Positions 34,763 through 42,512 of a stretch of 64,000 nucleotides of DNA are shown here, one piece after another; the first letter of the stretch is position 1, and each line of letters opens with the position of its first letter. The stretch is from Faucicola sp048551375 (lineage in GTDB: Bacteria > Pseudomonadota > Gammaproteobacteria > Pseudomonadales > Moraxellaceae). The notes under the pieces are model-generated. The model saw only the letters and a program-made list of their open reading frames with translations. It searched no databases and was not told where the DNA came from. The stretch spans positions 124,001 through 188,000 of the forward strand of contig NZ_JBLYZJ010000002.1 of assembly GCF_048551375.1 (NCBI RefSeq). The letters are read 5' to 3'. Made by a program: the position numbers and the translations under genes.

Positions 34763-35176
34763 ATGTCAGACCAAAACAACCAACCAAGTACCGCACAGCT
34801 ACTAGAATTAGTTAATGTTCAAATGGCTTCAGAAGCATTTATGGGGTTGAAAAATACTATTGTAAATACCGCATCTGCTGATGATGAAAAAATAATTTTA
34901 GATGTTGATATGTTAAAATCGGGCAACGAACACTCCACCAAATTCACTTCCGTCACCGCCAGCCAATTTGTCCAAAACTGGGAAGTCAAAGCCCACCAAG
35001 CCAACACCACCACAGGCTTCTCAGGCACACTCTTTGAAGCCAAACAAGACATCGCAGGCACAGACATCAAAAAAGGCGACCAAGTCATCTCCTTTCGCAG
35101 TACCGAATTTATCGAAGACACCCTACACGACAACCGAGCGACCAACACCTCTAAAACCATTCAATTAGCCATTTAA
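34763..35176 (+). CDS. Stand-alone lipase/RTX-type N-terminal module
   Basis: A 137-residue protein whose whole length resembles the N-terminal segment of large RTX lipase-like proteins of Moraxellaceae and Neisseriaceae: LLELVNVQMASEAFM, then SGNEHSTKFTSVTASQFVQNWEVKAHQANTTTGFSGTLFEA, then VISFRSTEFIEDTLHDNRATN (recalled resemblance). In such proteins a lipase domain would follow; here the frame stops. It has no signal peptide, as expected for type I secretion substrates. A ribosome-binding AAAAGGAAAATATT precedes the ATG and 39 bp separate it from the next gene. It may be a truncated remnant or a true separate subunit. Confidence 0.7.
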   Translation: MSDQNNQPSTAQLLELVNVQMASEAFMGLKNTIVNTASADDEKIILDVDMLKSGNEHSTKFTSVTASQFVQNWEVKAHQANTTTGFSGTLFEAKQDIAGTDIKKGDQVISFRSTEFIEDTLHDNRATNTSKTIQLAI

Positions 35177-35215
35177 TGTAGATGATTAATTCAATGATTT
35201 TATAAGGAAACCGCA

Positions 35216-36499
35216 ATGCCCCTTGACCTCACTAACCCCAACAACCAACAACTAATTCAAGCAGGCTTTAACCCAACCGACATCGAAAAATCCCCCACCT
35301 TAGTCAACCTACTCAACCGCTTTACAGGCACATTTATCATCGGCACAATCGCAGACGGTGCAGTCGCCAAAGGCAATACCATCTACCTATCCAAAACCTA
35401 CAAAAACCTCATCACACTCGCCCACGAACTTGGACACGCCACAGGACAATACCAACAAAAACAAACCCTTACCCAATTTGACAGCCCACAAGACTATACC
35501 AACGCTCGCACCCTTGCCGAGGGCGAAGCCATGTATTACGAATTTTTGGTCGCCAAAGAACTCGGTATCTCACACCTCAAAAAACAAGCATGGCTCGACA
35601 ATCAGCAGACCATTCAAAGCCTTGACTTATACCCCTTGATGGAAGCCATCATCAATGCCAATCTGAGCCAAGCTGACACCGTGACCGCCTTTGCCAAGCT
35701 CAATCTTGACCTCATTCCAAGCGGACAAATTCACCCACCATCCTATACTTATGATGAATACAATAAGCTGAGTTTTTTGAATAACAAACACCCAGATGAC
35801 AGGATATCCACCGACTTTCAGCAAGCCATGAACAAGGCATTTGACTGGAATACCTATGAAGCAAAATCCCTTGTCAATAAAGCCAACGCCCATTACGGCA
35901 CGCCAAACAATGACACCTTGATAAACACCCATGAAGGTGGCTCGGTGCTGGGTCGGCAAGGGCAGGGCGATTTGCTATGGGGGGCAAAAGGCAATGATAT
36001 ACTGATGGGCAATACAGGCAAGGATATTTTATTGGGCGGTAGTGATAACGATGTCCTAGTCGGTGGTGGTGGCAACGATATATTGGCAGGGGGCAAAGGC
36101 AATGATTTGTATTATTTTACCGCAGGGTTTGGGCAGGATAACATTGTCAATGCAGGCGGTGGCGTGGACAATGTGTATTTTGCCGATAGGGGATTTGACC
36201 AACTAGCCCTTGTGTCGCAAGTCAAAAACGATTTGACCTTAAACATGGTCGGCGGTAGTGACCAGTTGACGGTAAAAGATTTTTTTAAGGGTGGGGATAA
36301 TGCTTCGCTACATATTAGTTTTGGGGCTGGCGGTGCGTTAAATCGTGAGCAGATTTTGGGTGATTGGCAAGAGAATCAACTTCATCAAAATCAAACAGCC
36401 ACTCAGCCAAACTCGCCATCAAATAGCTACAGCGAAGCGGATTATCAAAAGGCATTGGCTGAGATGTTGGCATATTTACATAACTCACCACCCCTGTGA
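35216..36499 (+). CDS. RTX-repeat protein with HELGH metallopeptidase motif
   Basis: A 427-residue protein without a signal peptide. The N-terminal domain contains LITLAHELGHATGQY, a zinc-metallopeptidase HExxH motif at residues 70-74, with acidic residues following in AEGEAMYYEF (102-109) as possible third ligands. Residues ~224-303 form about six tandem nonapeptide calcium-binding repeats (such as GAKGNDILM, GNTGKDILL, GGGGNDILA, GGKGNDLYY), then an RTX-type C-terminal region with VDNVYFADRG and LTVKDFF. This layout suggests a type I-secreted calcium-dependent protease or effector. No hlyBD/tolC genes are in the window. Third gene of the cassette; convergent with an endonuclease gene. Confidence 0.8.
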   Translation: MPLDLTNPNNQQLIQAGFNPTDIEKSPTLVNLLNRFTGTFIIGTIADGAVAKGNTIYLSKTYKNLITLAHELGHATGQYQQKQTLTQFDSPQDYTNARTLAEGEAMYYEFLVAKELGISHLKKQAWLDNQQTIQSLDLYPLMEAIINANLSQADTVTAFAKLNLDLIPSGQIHPPSYTYDEYNKLSFLNNKHPDDRISTDFQQAMNKAFDWNTYEAKSLVNKANAHYGTPNNDTLINTHEGGSVLGRQGQGDLLWGAKGNDILMGNTGKDILLGGSDNDVLVGGGGNDILAGGKGNDLYYFTAGFGQDNIVNAGGGVDNVYFADRGFDQLALVSQVKNDLTLNMVGGSDQLTVKDFFKGGDNASLHISFGAGGALNREQILGDWQENQLHQNQTATQPNSPSNSYSEADYQKALAEMLAYLHNSPPL

Positions 36500-36521
36500 T
36501 GGGAAGCAATTCTATTTACCG

Positions 36522-37328
36522 TTATTTATCAAGATTAACCGTCATACGCATAGATTTTACCGCATAGGGTAAATTTGGGAAAGCATCGACTCCTGTGCGT
36601 TTTGCCAATTCATTGAGCGAGATGGCCTCTACGGTATTGCTAGCATCATTGGGGCTGATAAAGGCAACTGCTTGGGCTTGGCTTGGCAAATAAACTGCCT
36701 TAAAAAAATGCGTGGGAATAAACACATTATTATTGAGCATTTTTACTCGTGGGTCTAAAAATGCCACCCCTGTCACCACATAACTTGACGCATATTGATT
36801 GGTCAGCTCTCGGGTTTTATTTTCGATTTTTACCCATGTTTGGCGGTTATTGGTCGGATTTTGTGGGGCAATATTGGCAAGGCTAAAGCTGTTATATTGC
36901 GAAGTTTTATTTGACATATCCGCATTGGGGGCTAAATGCCCTCGGTCATAGCCAGAGTTGCTATAATCTGCCAAATAGCTTCTTGCACCCACAGGCAGTT
37001 GGGTTTCCTCATGGAAATTATCTTCACGTACCAAGGATTTGGCATAGGTCAAACGTTGGCGTGTAAGGTACTCCGCCACCCAAATAGGGGTTTTGGAAAC
37101 CCCAGAATACATGACTTTAAACCCATCAAAACATAAAGGATAGGCATTTTGAGCGAGTTTTTCGCTAATGATGGGTTGGGTTTGGTCAAGTAGTTGTTTG
37201 TCGCATTGGTTGGTTGTTGGGGTGGGTAGGGGCGTTGGTTGCGTAACAACAGGATTTGAACCACTACCGCCACAGCCAACCAAGCTAAAAACAGGTAATA
37301 ATATGGCAATCAAGGATTGTTTTTGCAT
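36522..37328 (-). CDS. DNA/RNA non-specific endonuclease, predicted lipoprotein
   Basis: A 268-residue beta-beta-alpha-metal (NUC1/Serratia-type) nuclease. The active-site motif DRGHLAPNADM is present in SNSGYDRGHLAPNADM, with the catalytic His; the later NIAPQNPTNNRQTW contains the Mg-ligand Asn. A signal peptide ending LVGC gives a lipobox with Cys about residue 19, followed by a Pro/Thr linker (PTPLPTPTT), so it is probably membrane-anchored and periplasmic or surface-exposed. I start at the ATG at 37328, before the signal peptide. It may serve nutrient nucleic-acid degradation. It converges with the RTX gene 22 bp away. Confidence 0.9.
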   Translation of the reverse strand: MQKQSLIAILLPVFSLVGCGGSGSNPVVTQPTPLPTPTTNQCDKQLLDQTQPIISEKLAQNAYPLCFDGFKVMYSGVSKTPIWVAEYLTRQRLTYAKSLVREDNFHEETQLPVGARSYLADYSNSGYDRGHLAPNADMSNKTSQYNSFSLANIAPQNPTNNRQTWVKIENKTRELTNQYASSYVVTGVAFLDPRVKMLNNNVFIPTHFFKAVYLPSQAQAVAFISPNDASNTVEAISLNELAKRTGVDAFPNLPYAVKSMRMTVNLDK

Positions 37329-37381
37329 AATATTCTCTAGTAAGGTGTTTGGTTGATTAGGCATAAGACAAAGATTTTACC

Positions 37382-38674
37382 TTATTTTTCCAAAATCGCC
37401 ACGACACCTTGCCCGCCTGCCGCACAAATCGAAATCAACGCACGTCCAGAACCTTTTTGGTCAAGTAATTTGGCAGTGCTTGCCAAGATGCGTCCGCCTG
37501 TGGCAGCAAATGGATGACCTGCCGCCAAAGATGAGCCGTTGACGTTGAGTTTGCTACGGTCGATTGAACCTAACGCTTTATCCAATCCCAAACGCTCTTG
37601 ACAGAATTTTTCGTCTTCCCATGCTTTGAGGGTTGATAAGACTTGCGAGGCAAATGCTTCATGGATTTCATAAAAATCAAAGTCTTGCAAGGTCAAGCCA
37701 GCCCGTTCTAACATACGAGGTACGGCATACGCAGGGGCCATTAACAAGCCTTCTTTTACCCCAGCTTTGCCAATAAAGTCCACCGCTGCTGTTTCTTGGT
37801 GGGTGATGTATGCCAATGGTTTAAGGTTATGAGCGGTTGCCCAGTCCTCGCTTGCCAATAGCACGCACGAAGCCCCATCGGTCAATGGCGTTGAGTTACC
37901 TGCGGTCATGGTGGGGTTAGCGTTTTTCTTCCCAAAAGCAGGTTTTAATGAGGCAAGTTTTTCGATTGAAATATCAGGGCGTAAATTGTTGTCACGAGTT
38001 AAGCCTTTAAATGGGGTGATTAAATCATCAAAGAAGCCTTCTTCGTAGGCACGAGCAAGGTTTTTATGGCTGTTAAAGGCAAGTTCATCTTGGTCTTCAC
38101 GAGTGATACCCCATTCAAGGGCGGTAATGGCTTGGTGTTCGCCCATAGATAGTTTGGTGCGAGGCTCGCCATTTTGCGGTGCGTCAATCAAGTCTTTGGG
38201 ATTAATGCTTAATACCGCTTGGACACGGTCTTTGGCGGTTTTGGCATTATTAAGTTTTAATAAAGATTTACGTAAGCCATCACCAATCCCCAGTGGGGCA
38301 TCCGATGTGGTATCCACACCGCCTGCAATGCCAGAATCGATCAGCCCTAGGGCGATTTTATTACTCACAGCAAACGTGGCTTGTAACCCTGTACCACAGG
38401 CTTGCGAGATGTCATAGGCAGGCGTTTGTGGGCTTAAAGCAGTGCTTAACACACATTCACGAGTCATATTGATGTCACGGCTCAATTTAATCACCGCACC
38501 TGCGACCACTTCGCCAAGGCGTTCACCTTGTAAATCATAGCGTTCGACCAAGCCATTAAGGGCGGCGGTGAGCATTTCAGAGTTGCTGGCGTTGGCATAT
38601 TGTCCGTTTGAACGAGCAAAAGGGATGCGATTACCGCCTAAAATAGCGACTTTACGAGGGGCTGATACGGTCAT
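37382..38674 (-). CDS. Acetyl-CoA acetyltransferase / thiolase (FadI-like)
   Basis: A 430-residue thiolase-family enzyme that cleaves 3-ketoacyl-CoA or condenses two acetyl-CoA. The nucleophile is Cys93 in SQACGTGLQA. The His is at about 387 in SSLAAGHPFAATGGR and the second Cys at 417 in ISICAAGGQG. It resembles the FadI type more than FadA. Divergently placed, across a MITE-containing gap, are a large FabG and a MaoC hydratase. With these the set covers thiolysis, 3-ketoacyl reduction and enoyl hydration, suggesting a fatty-acid modification or degradation module. Confidence 0.92.
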   Translation of the reverse strand: MTVSAPRKVAILGGNRIPFARSNGQYANASNSEMLTAALNGLVERYDLQGERLGEVVAGAVIKLSRDINMTRECVLSTALSPQTPAYDISQACGTGLQATFAVSNKIALGLIDSGIAGGVDTTSDAPLGIGDGLRKSLLKLNNAKTAKDRVQAVLSINPKDLIDAPQNGEPRTKLSMGEHQAITALEWGITREDQDELAFNSHKNLARAYEEGFFDDLITPFKGLTRDNNLRPDISIEKLASLKPAFGKKNANPTMTAGNSTPLTDGASCVLLASEDWATAHNLKPLAYITHQETAAVDFIGKAGVKEGLLMAPAYAVPRMLERAGLTLQDFDFYEIHEAFASQVLSTLKAWEDEKFCQERLGLDKALGSIDRSKLNVNGSSLAAGHPFAATGGRILASTAKLLDQKGSGRALISICAAGGQGVVAILEK

Positions 38675-38875
38675 GGGAAGTCCTTATATTTTTGGATTTA
38701 ACTTTAATAAAGCAATATTTTTTAATCTTAACACAAATTTTTACCATACTTGGGGGATTTCTTGTAAATAATAACTATATTTTATATATTATTATTGATG
38801 TGATAATTTTAAGTTTTAAATACTGGATTAAGGCTAGGTTTATGGTATATTGGAAGTAATATGCACTCTTTTACA

Positions 38876-39014
38876 TAGGACTTACGCAAATTTTGAATTT
38901 ATCTTGCTGAATAAAGACACTAGACCCCTGCCTACGCAGGGGTGACGAGTAAATTAAAAATATTCCGTCATTCCTGCGAATGCAGGAATCCAGCGTCTTT
39001 TGCGGTAAGTCCTA
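38876..39014. mobile_element. MITE-like element copy 3 (139 bp), TSD TTACA
   Basis: TAGGACTTACGCAAA starts the element and TTTTGCGGTAAGTCCTA ends it (one extra G), with TTACA on both sides. The core is inverted relative to copy 1. It lies in the divergent control region (435 bp) between the thiolase gene and fabG; the rest of that gap is AT-rich, with no gene. Confidence 0.9.
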
Positions 39015-39109
39015 TTACAATTAAAAATTTTGCCAATTTGGATTTTATGTTAGGCTGATTTTTATTGGTTATGTTTTTATTTTACAAAATTGATTAATAA
39101 GGAAAATCT

Positions 39110-40492
39110 ATGTCAGACCGTTATTCAGAATTTGTCCAATCAGGGCTAGGTAAAAAAGTCGCCCAAAATTTAGGTTTACCACAACCTGTGACCCTCGAAC
39201 GCTTTCGTGAGGGGCAAGCTCCTGTGACAGGCAGTGTGATTGTGGGGGCGAGCCAAAACGCCACTTTGACCGCCAGTGTCGCCAACATTTTGGCAAATGT
39301 GAATGCCGAAGTATTCGTTGATGAAGCCAAAACCAGTGTCGTTGCTCTTGAAACCGCCAATTTGACCATCAAAAATTTTCAAGCCGATGCCCAATATAAA
39401 GTCGCCATTTTTGATGCTTCAGGTATCAAGGACACCGATGGGCTAAAACAAGTGTATGCGTTTTTTCATCCCATCGCTCGCTCGATTGCCAAATCTGGGC
39501 GTGTGATTGTGCTAGGTGTGCCACCAGAGCAGTGTGAAAGTATTGCCCAAGCGACCGCCCAACGTGCGTTAGAGGGTTTTGTCAAATCCGTGGGTAAAGA
39601 GTTCAAACGTGGCATTACCTCACAGCTAATTTATGTCGGTAAAAATGCGGAGCAAAACTTAGAATCTACCTTGCGTTTCTTTATGTCACCTCGCTCGGCG
39701 TATGTGTCTGGACAAGTGGTGCGAGTCGCTGAAGGGGCGGATGTGGCGGTCAATTGGGATAAACCTTTGACAGGCAAAACCATGCTAGTGACTGGGGCAA
39801 GCCGTGGCATTGGCGAAGCGATTGCCAAAGTATTGGCTCGTGATGGGGCTCATGTGATTTGTTTGGACGTTGCTCCCCAACAAGCCGATTTGCAAAAAGT
39901 TGCAGGGGAAATCGGCGGTTCAAGCCTGACCCTTGATATCACGGCTGGTGATGCAGGGCAGAAAATTGCCGAAGTCGCCAAAAAACGTGGTGGATTGGAC
40001 GCTATCATCCATAATGCAGGGGTCACTCGTGATAAAACCCTTGCCAAAATGGATGAAGCCATGTGGGATTTGGTGATGAATATCAACCTCAAAGCCGAAC
40101 AGCAAATTGACGATGATTTGCTTGAGCAAGGCGTATTCAATGCCAATGCTCGTATCGTCTGCGTGTCGTCTATTTCTGGGATTGCAGGGAATTTGGGGCA
40201 AACCAACTACGCCATGAGTAAGGCAGGCGTGATTGGGGCGGTACAAGCCACCGCACCTCGCCTACAAAACGGCATGACCATCAATGCTGTTGCTCCGGGG
40301 TTTATCGAAACCCAAATGACTGCCGCCATTCCCTTTGCGATTCGTGAAGCAGGTCGCCGTATGAACTCGATGAGCCAAGGCGGATTGCCTGTGGACGTTG
40401 CTGAAACCATCGCTTGGCTCGCTTGCCCTGCATCTGGTGGGGTGAATGGTCAAATCGTGCGTGTTTGTGGGCAAAGTTTGTTAGGGGCGTAA
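39110..40492 (+). CDS. High-molecular-weight 3-oxoacyl-ACP/CoA reductase (FabG4-like)
   Basis: A 460-residue short-chain dehydrogenase with an extra ~215-residue N-terminal Rossmann-like domain, the layout of HMwFabG/FabG4, which prefers NADH and CoA esters. The cofactor motif TGASRGIG is at residues ~227-234, the catalytic Ser in CVSSISG and Tyr-Lys in NYAMSKAG. The C-terminal part has GFIETQMTAAIP and ends at a normal SDR end. AAGGAAAATCT precedes the ATG. It is followed after a repeat-containing gap by a MaoC hydratase and is divergent from a thiolase. Confidence 0.92.
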   Translation: MSDRYSEFVQSGLGKKVAQNLGLPQPVTLERFREGQAPVTGSVIVGASQNATLTASVANILANVNAEVFVDEAKTSVVALETANLTIKNFQADAQYKVAIFDASGIKDTDGLKQVYAFFHPIARSIAKSGRVIVLGVPPEQCESIAQATAQRALEGFVKSVGKEFKRGITSQLIYVGKNAEQNLESTLRFFMSPRSAYVSGQVVRVAEGADVAVNWDKPLTGKTMLVTGASRGIGEAIAKVLARDGAHVICLDVAPQQADLQKVAGEIGGSSLTLDITAGDAGQKIAEVAKKRGGLDAIIHNAGVTRDKTLAKMDEAMWDLVMNINLKAEQQIDDDLLEQGVFNANARIVCVSSISGIAGNLGQTNYAMSKAGVIGAVQATAPRLQNGMTINAVAPGFIETQMTAAIPFAIREAGRRMNSMSQGGLPVDVAETIAWLACPASGGVNGQIVRVCGQSLLGA

Positions 40493-40498
40493 TAATTA

Positions 40499-40606
40499 TA
40501 GGAATTACGCATTTAACCAAATTGTAGGTTGGGTAGAGCTTGCGATCCCCAATAATTTGAATGGCTTATGTTGGCTGTCATTCTTCCACCCAACCTCGAT
40601 TTATCC
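40499..40606. mobile_element. Decayed MITE-like element, GTTGGGT core
   Basis: 'taggaattacgcatttaacc' (degenerate end) with 'gtaggttgggtagagc' and 'cacccaacctcg' arms, as in the 622-746 element. The right end is lost. A 'gggcgtatgcaatacgcccc' hairpin follows at 40640-40659. Together they fill most of the 352-bp gap between fabG and the MaoC gene; the rest is AT-rich. Confidence 0.5.
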
Positions 40607-40844
40607 TGTTTTTAAAGAGTTTCAACCTATATTCAATAGGGCGTATGCAATACGCCCCTACTATGGTATTTTTTATGTCAAAGGATGATATACGACCATA
40701 TAAATTATTGCTTACCAATTTTTTGCCAAAAAATAGCAAAAATCCACAAATTTTTTATGCCATTTCTATTATAATAATTTACCAAATTTGATAACTTAAA
40801 TAAAAAAGGCATTTTGCCGAGCCAACTAGCAAGGATAGTGACGT

Positions 40845-41750
40845 ATGTCAGACCAACATTTTAAAGCCCTGCCAAAACCCCACACCACTTACGCCAATAT
40901 TATCAAAAGTTTATTACCGATTGGCGACCATGAAAAACTTGATAAATGTCAGTTGCCACAAGCCACTTACACGGTTGATAATTTGCAGATTGACCATGAT
41001 AATTTGGCGGATTACCGTAAAATTTGTGGTTTTGACCATAACAGCTATGTGCCACCGACCTATTTTGCGGTGTTGTCGCAAGCGTTGCAGATGAATATGA
41101 TGGTCAAAGAGCCGTTTCCGTTTGCCATGTTGGGATTGGTTCACGTTGAAAATAGCGTTACCCAATATCGTTTGATTCAAGACAGTAGCGAATTCAAAAT
41201 GGCAGTGAGCTTTGCCAATTTGCGTGAACACGACAAAGGTCAGCAGTTTGACTTTATTACCCAAGTGTATGAAAAAGATGAGTTGGTATGGCAAGGCACT
41301 TCGACTTATTTGTCACGCCAAAAACGCAAAAAACCCAATCCTAGCCCATCAGCCAATCAAAATCCCAGTGTAAAACCTGAACTTGATGAAAATGATATGC
41401 ACAATTTTTGGGAAATTCCAGAAGATATCGGCAGACGTTATGCCTTTGTTTCAGGGGATTTTAATTTGATTCATTTACACCCATTATCCGCCAAAGCCTT
41501 TGGTTTCCCCAAAGCCATTGCTCATGGTATGTGGACAAAAGCCAAGTGTTTAGCCAGTTTGGGTGACTTGCTAACAGCGTTTCGTTGTGATGTGTCATTT
41601 AAATTGCCGATTTTTTTGCCGTCAGAAGTTGAATTTATTGCCAAATATGATAACCGTGATGAGCAGATTGATTTTGGTGTGTACGATGTCAATAGCCCAA
41701 AACCGCATTTGATTGGGCAAGTGGTACAACTTGCTACAGAGAATAATTAA
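40845..41750 (+). CDS. MaoC-like hotdog-fold hydratase
   Basis: A 301-residue double-hotdog protein. The C-terminal hotdog holds the R-hydratase/MaoC motif: FVSGDFNLIHLHPLSAKAFGFPKAIAHGMW at residues ~203-232, with catalytic Asp and His. The N-terminal half (FAVLSQALQMNMMVKEPFPFAMLGLVHVENSV) forms the lid hotdog. Such enzymes hydrate trans-2-enoyl-CoA to (R)-3-hydroxyacyl-CoA. With the upstream FabG and the divergent thiolase it may act on CoA-linked acyl chains. AAGGATAGTGACGT precedes the ATG. Confidence 0.88.
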   Translation: MSDQHFKALPKPHTTYANIIKSLLPIGDHEKLDKCQLPQATYTVDNLQIDHDNLADYRKICGFDHNSYVPPTYFAVLSQALQMNMMVKEPFPFAMLGLVHVENSVTQYRLIQDSSEFKMAVSFANLREHDKGQQFDFITQVYEKDELVWQGTSTYLSRQKRKKPNPSPSANQNPSVKPELDENDMHNFWEIPEDIGRRYAFVSGDFNLIHLHPLSAKAFGFPKAIAHGMWTKAKCLASLGDLLTAFRCDVSFKLPIFLPSEVEFIAKYDNRDEQIDFGVYDVNSPKPHLIGQVVQLATENN

Positions 41751-41781
41751 AAACTGATAAGTTTTAAAAAATAAACCAAAT

Positions 41782-41853
41782 GTAAGGTGCGTCTAACGCA
41801 CCACATTAGATACAATCAGGCTTTTTATGGGTGCGTATGACGCACCTTACGAT
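41782..41853. repeat. GGTGCGT paired-hairpin repeat (72 bp)
   Basis: The outer arms TAAGGTGCGT and ACGCACCTTA are exact inverses; each half contains its own hairpin ('ggtgcgtctaacgcacc' and 'ggtgcgtatgacgcacc'). A second such pair is at 59816-59882. Confidence 0.7.
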
Positions 41854-41908
41854 TGTCAAAAATTATTTTACACACTATCAAAAAACCACATAATTACTGG
41901 ATAATCGT

Positions 41909-42382
41909 ATGACAATTCAACCATTAAATATTGACCAACTACAAACTACTTTTACCGAGCAGAATCTTGGGCAAGTGCTATCACCTGAACCCAATATCGT
42001 GGTCACTGGGGCGATTGCTCCAAGTGTGATTGATGCCTTAAAACAAGCAGGTATCAATGTGGTGATTAATGTTCAGCCAGCCAGTGAGCTGACCTTTGAT
42101 GAGCAATCTGCAATCGAGCAGGCAGGCATGAGCTATGTCAATATCCCTGTCAGTGGGGCGGATGACTTAACCGAAGCCACTATCAATCAATTTGACCAAG
42201 CCATGACCCAATATGCCTCACAAAATATGCTATTGCACTGCAAATCGGGTAACCGTGTGGGGGCAATCGTGGCATTGCAAGCAGGTTTATTACAAGGGTA
42301 TTCAGCTGTTGATGCGGTGCAACGTGGCAAGGATTTTGGTTTGTTGGCATTAGAACCAGTGGTCGCCCAACGCCTAGGATAG
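41909..42382 (+). CDS. Cysteine phosphatase / sulfurtransferase-like protein (beta-lactamase hydrolase-like family)
   Basis: A 157-residue protein of the DUF442/TIGR01244-like family. The signature is LHCKSGNRVGA in the second half, a Cys-x4-Arg loop as found in this family, rather than the CX5R of classical dual-specificity phosphatases. The start (LSPEPNIVVTGAIAPSVIDALKQAGINVVINVQ) and the AGMSYVNIPV strand match the phosphatase-like fold. Substrate is unknown. It is followed by a repeat and a serine hydrolase gene on the same strand. Confidence 0.8.
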   Translation: MTIQPLNIDQLQTTFTEQNLGQVLSPEPNIVVTGAIAPSVIDALKQAGINVVINVQPASELTFDEQSAIEQAGMSYVNIPVSGADDLTEATINQFDQAMTQYASQNMLLHCKSGNRVGAIVALQAGLLQGYSAVDAVQRGKDFGLLALEPVVAQRLG

Positions 42383-42389
42383 CCAATCA

Positions 42390-42486
42390 TATAATCGTTT
42401 AAATTAGAAATCACACAGGTTTTGTAGGGGCGTATTGCATACGCCCAAGATGGCAAACGGTTATTTCTAATTTGATTCACGATAGT
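42390..42486. mobile_element. Correia-like repeat (97 bp)
   Basis: Left end TATAATCGTTTAAATTAGAAAT and the inverse of ACTATCGTGAATCAAATTAG on the right, with the core 'ggggcgtattgcatacgccc'. One of the best-preserved copies; it occupies the gap before the serine hydrolase gene. Confidence 0.78.
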
Positions 42487-42512
42487 CTTAGCACTTTGAC
42501 AAGAGATTTAAT

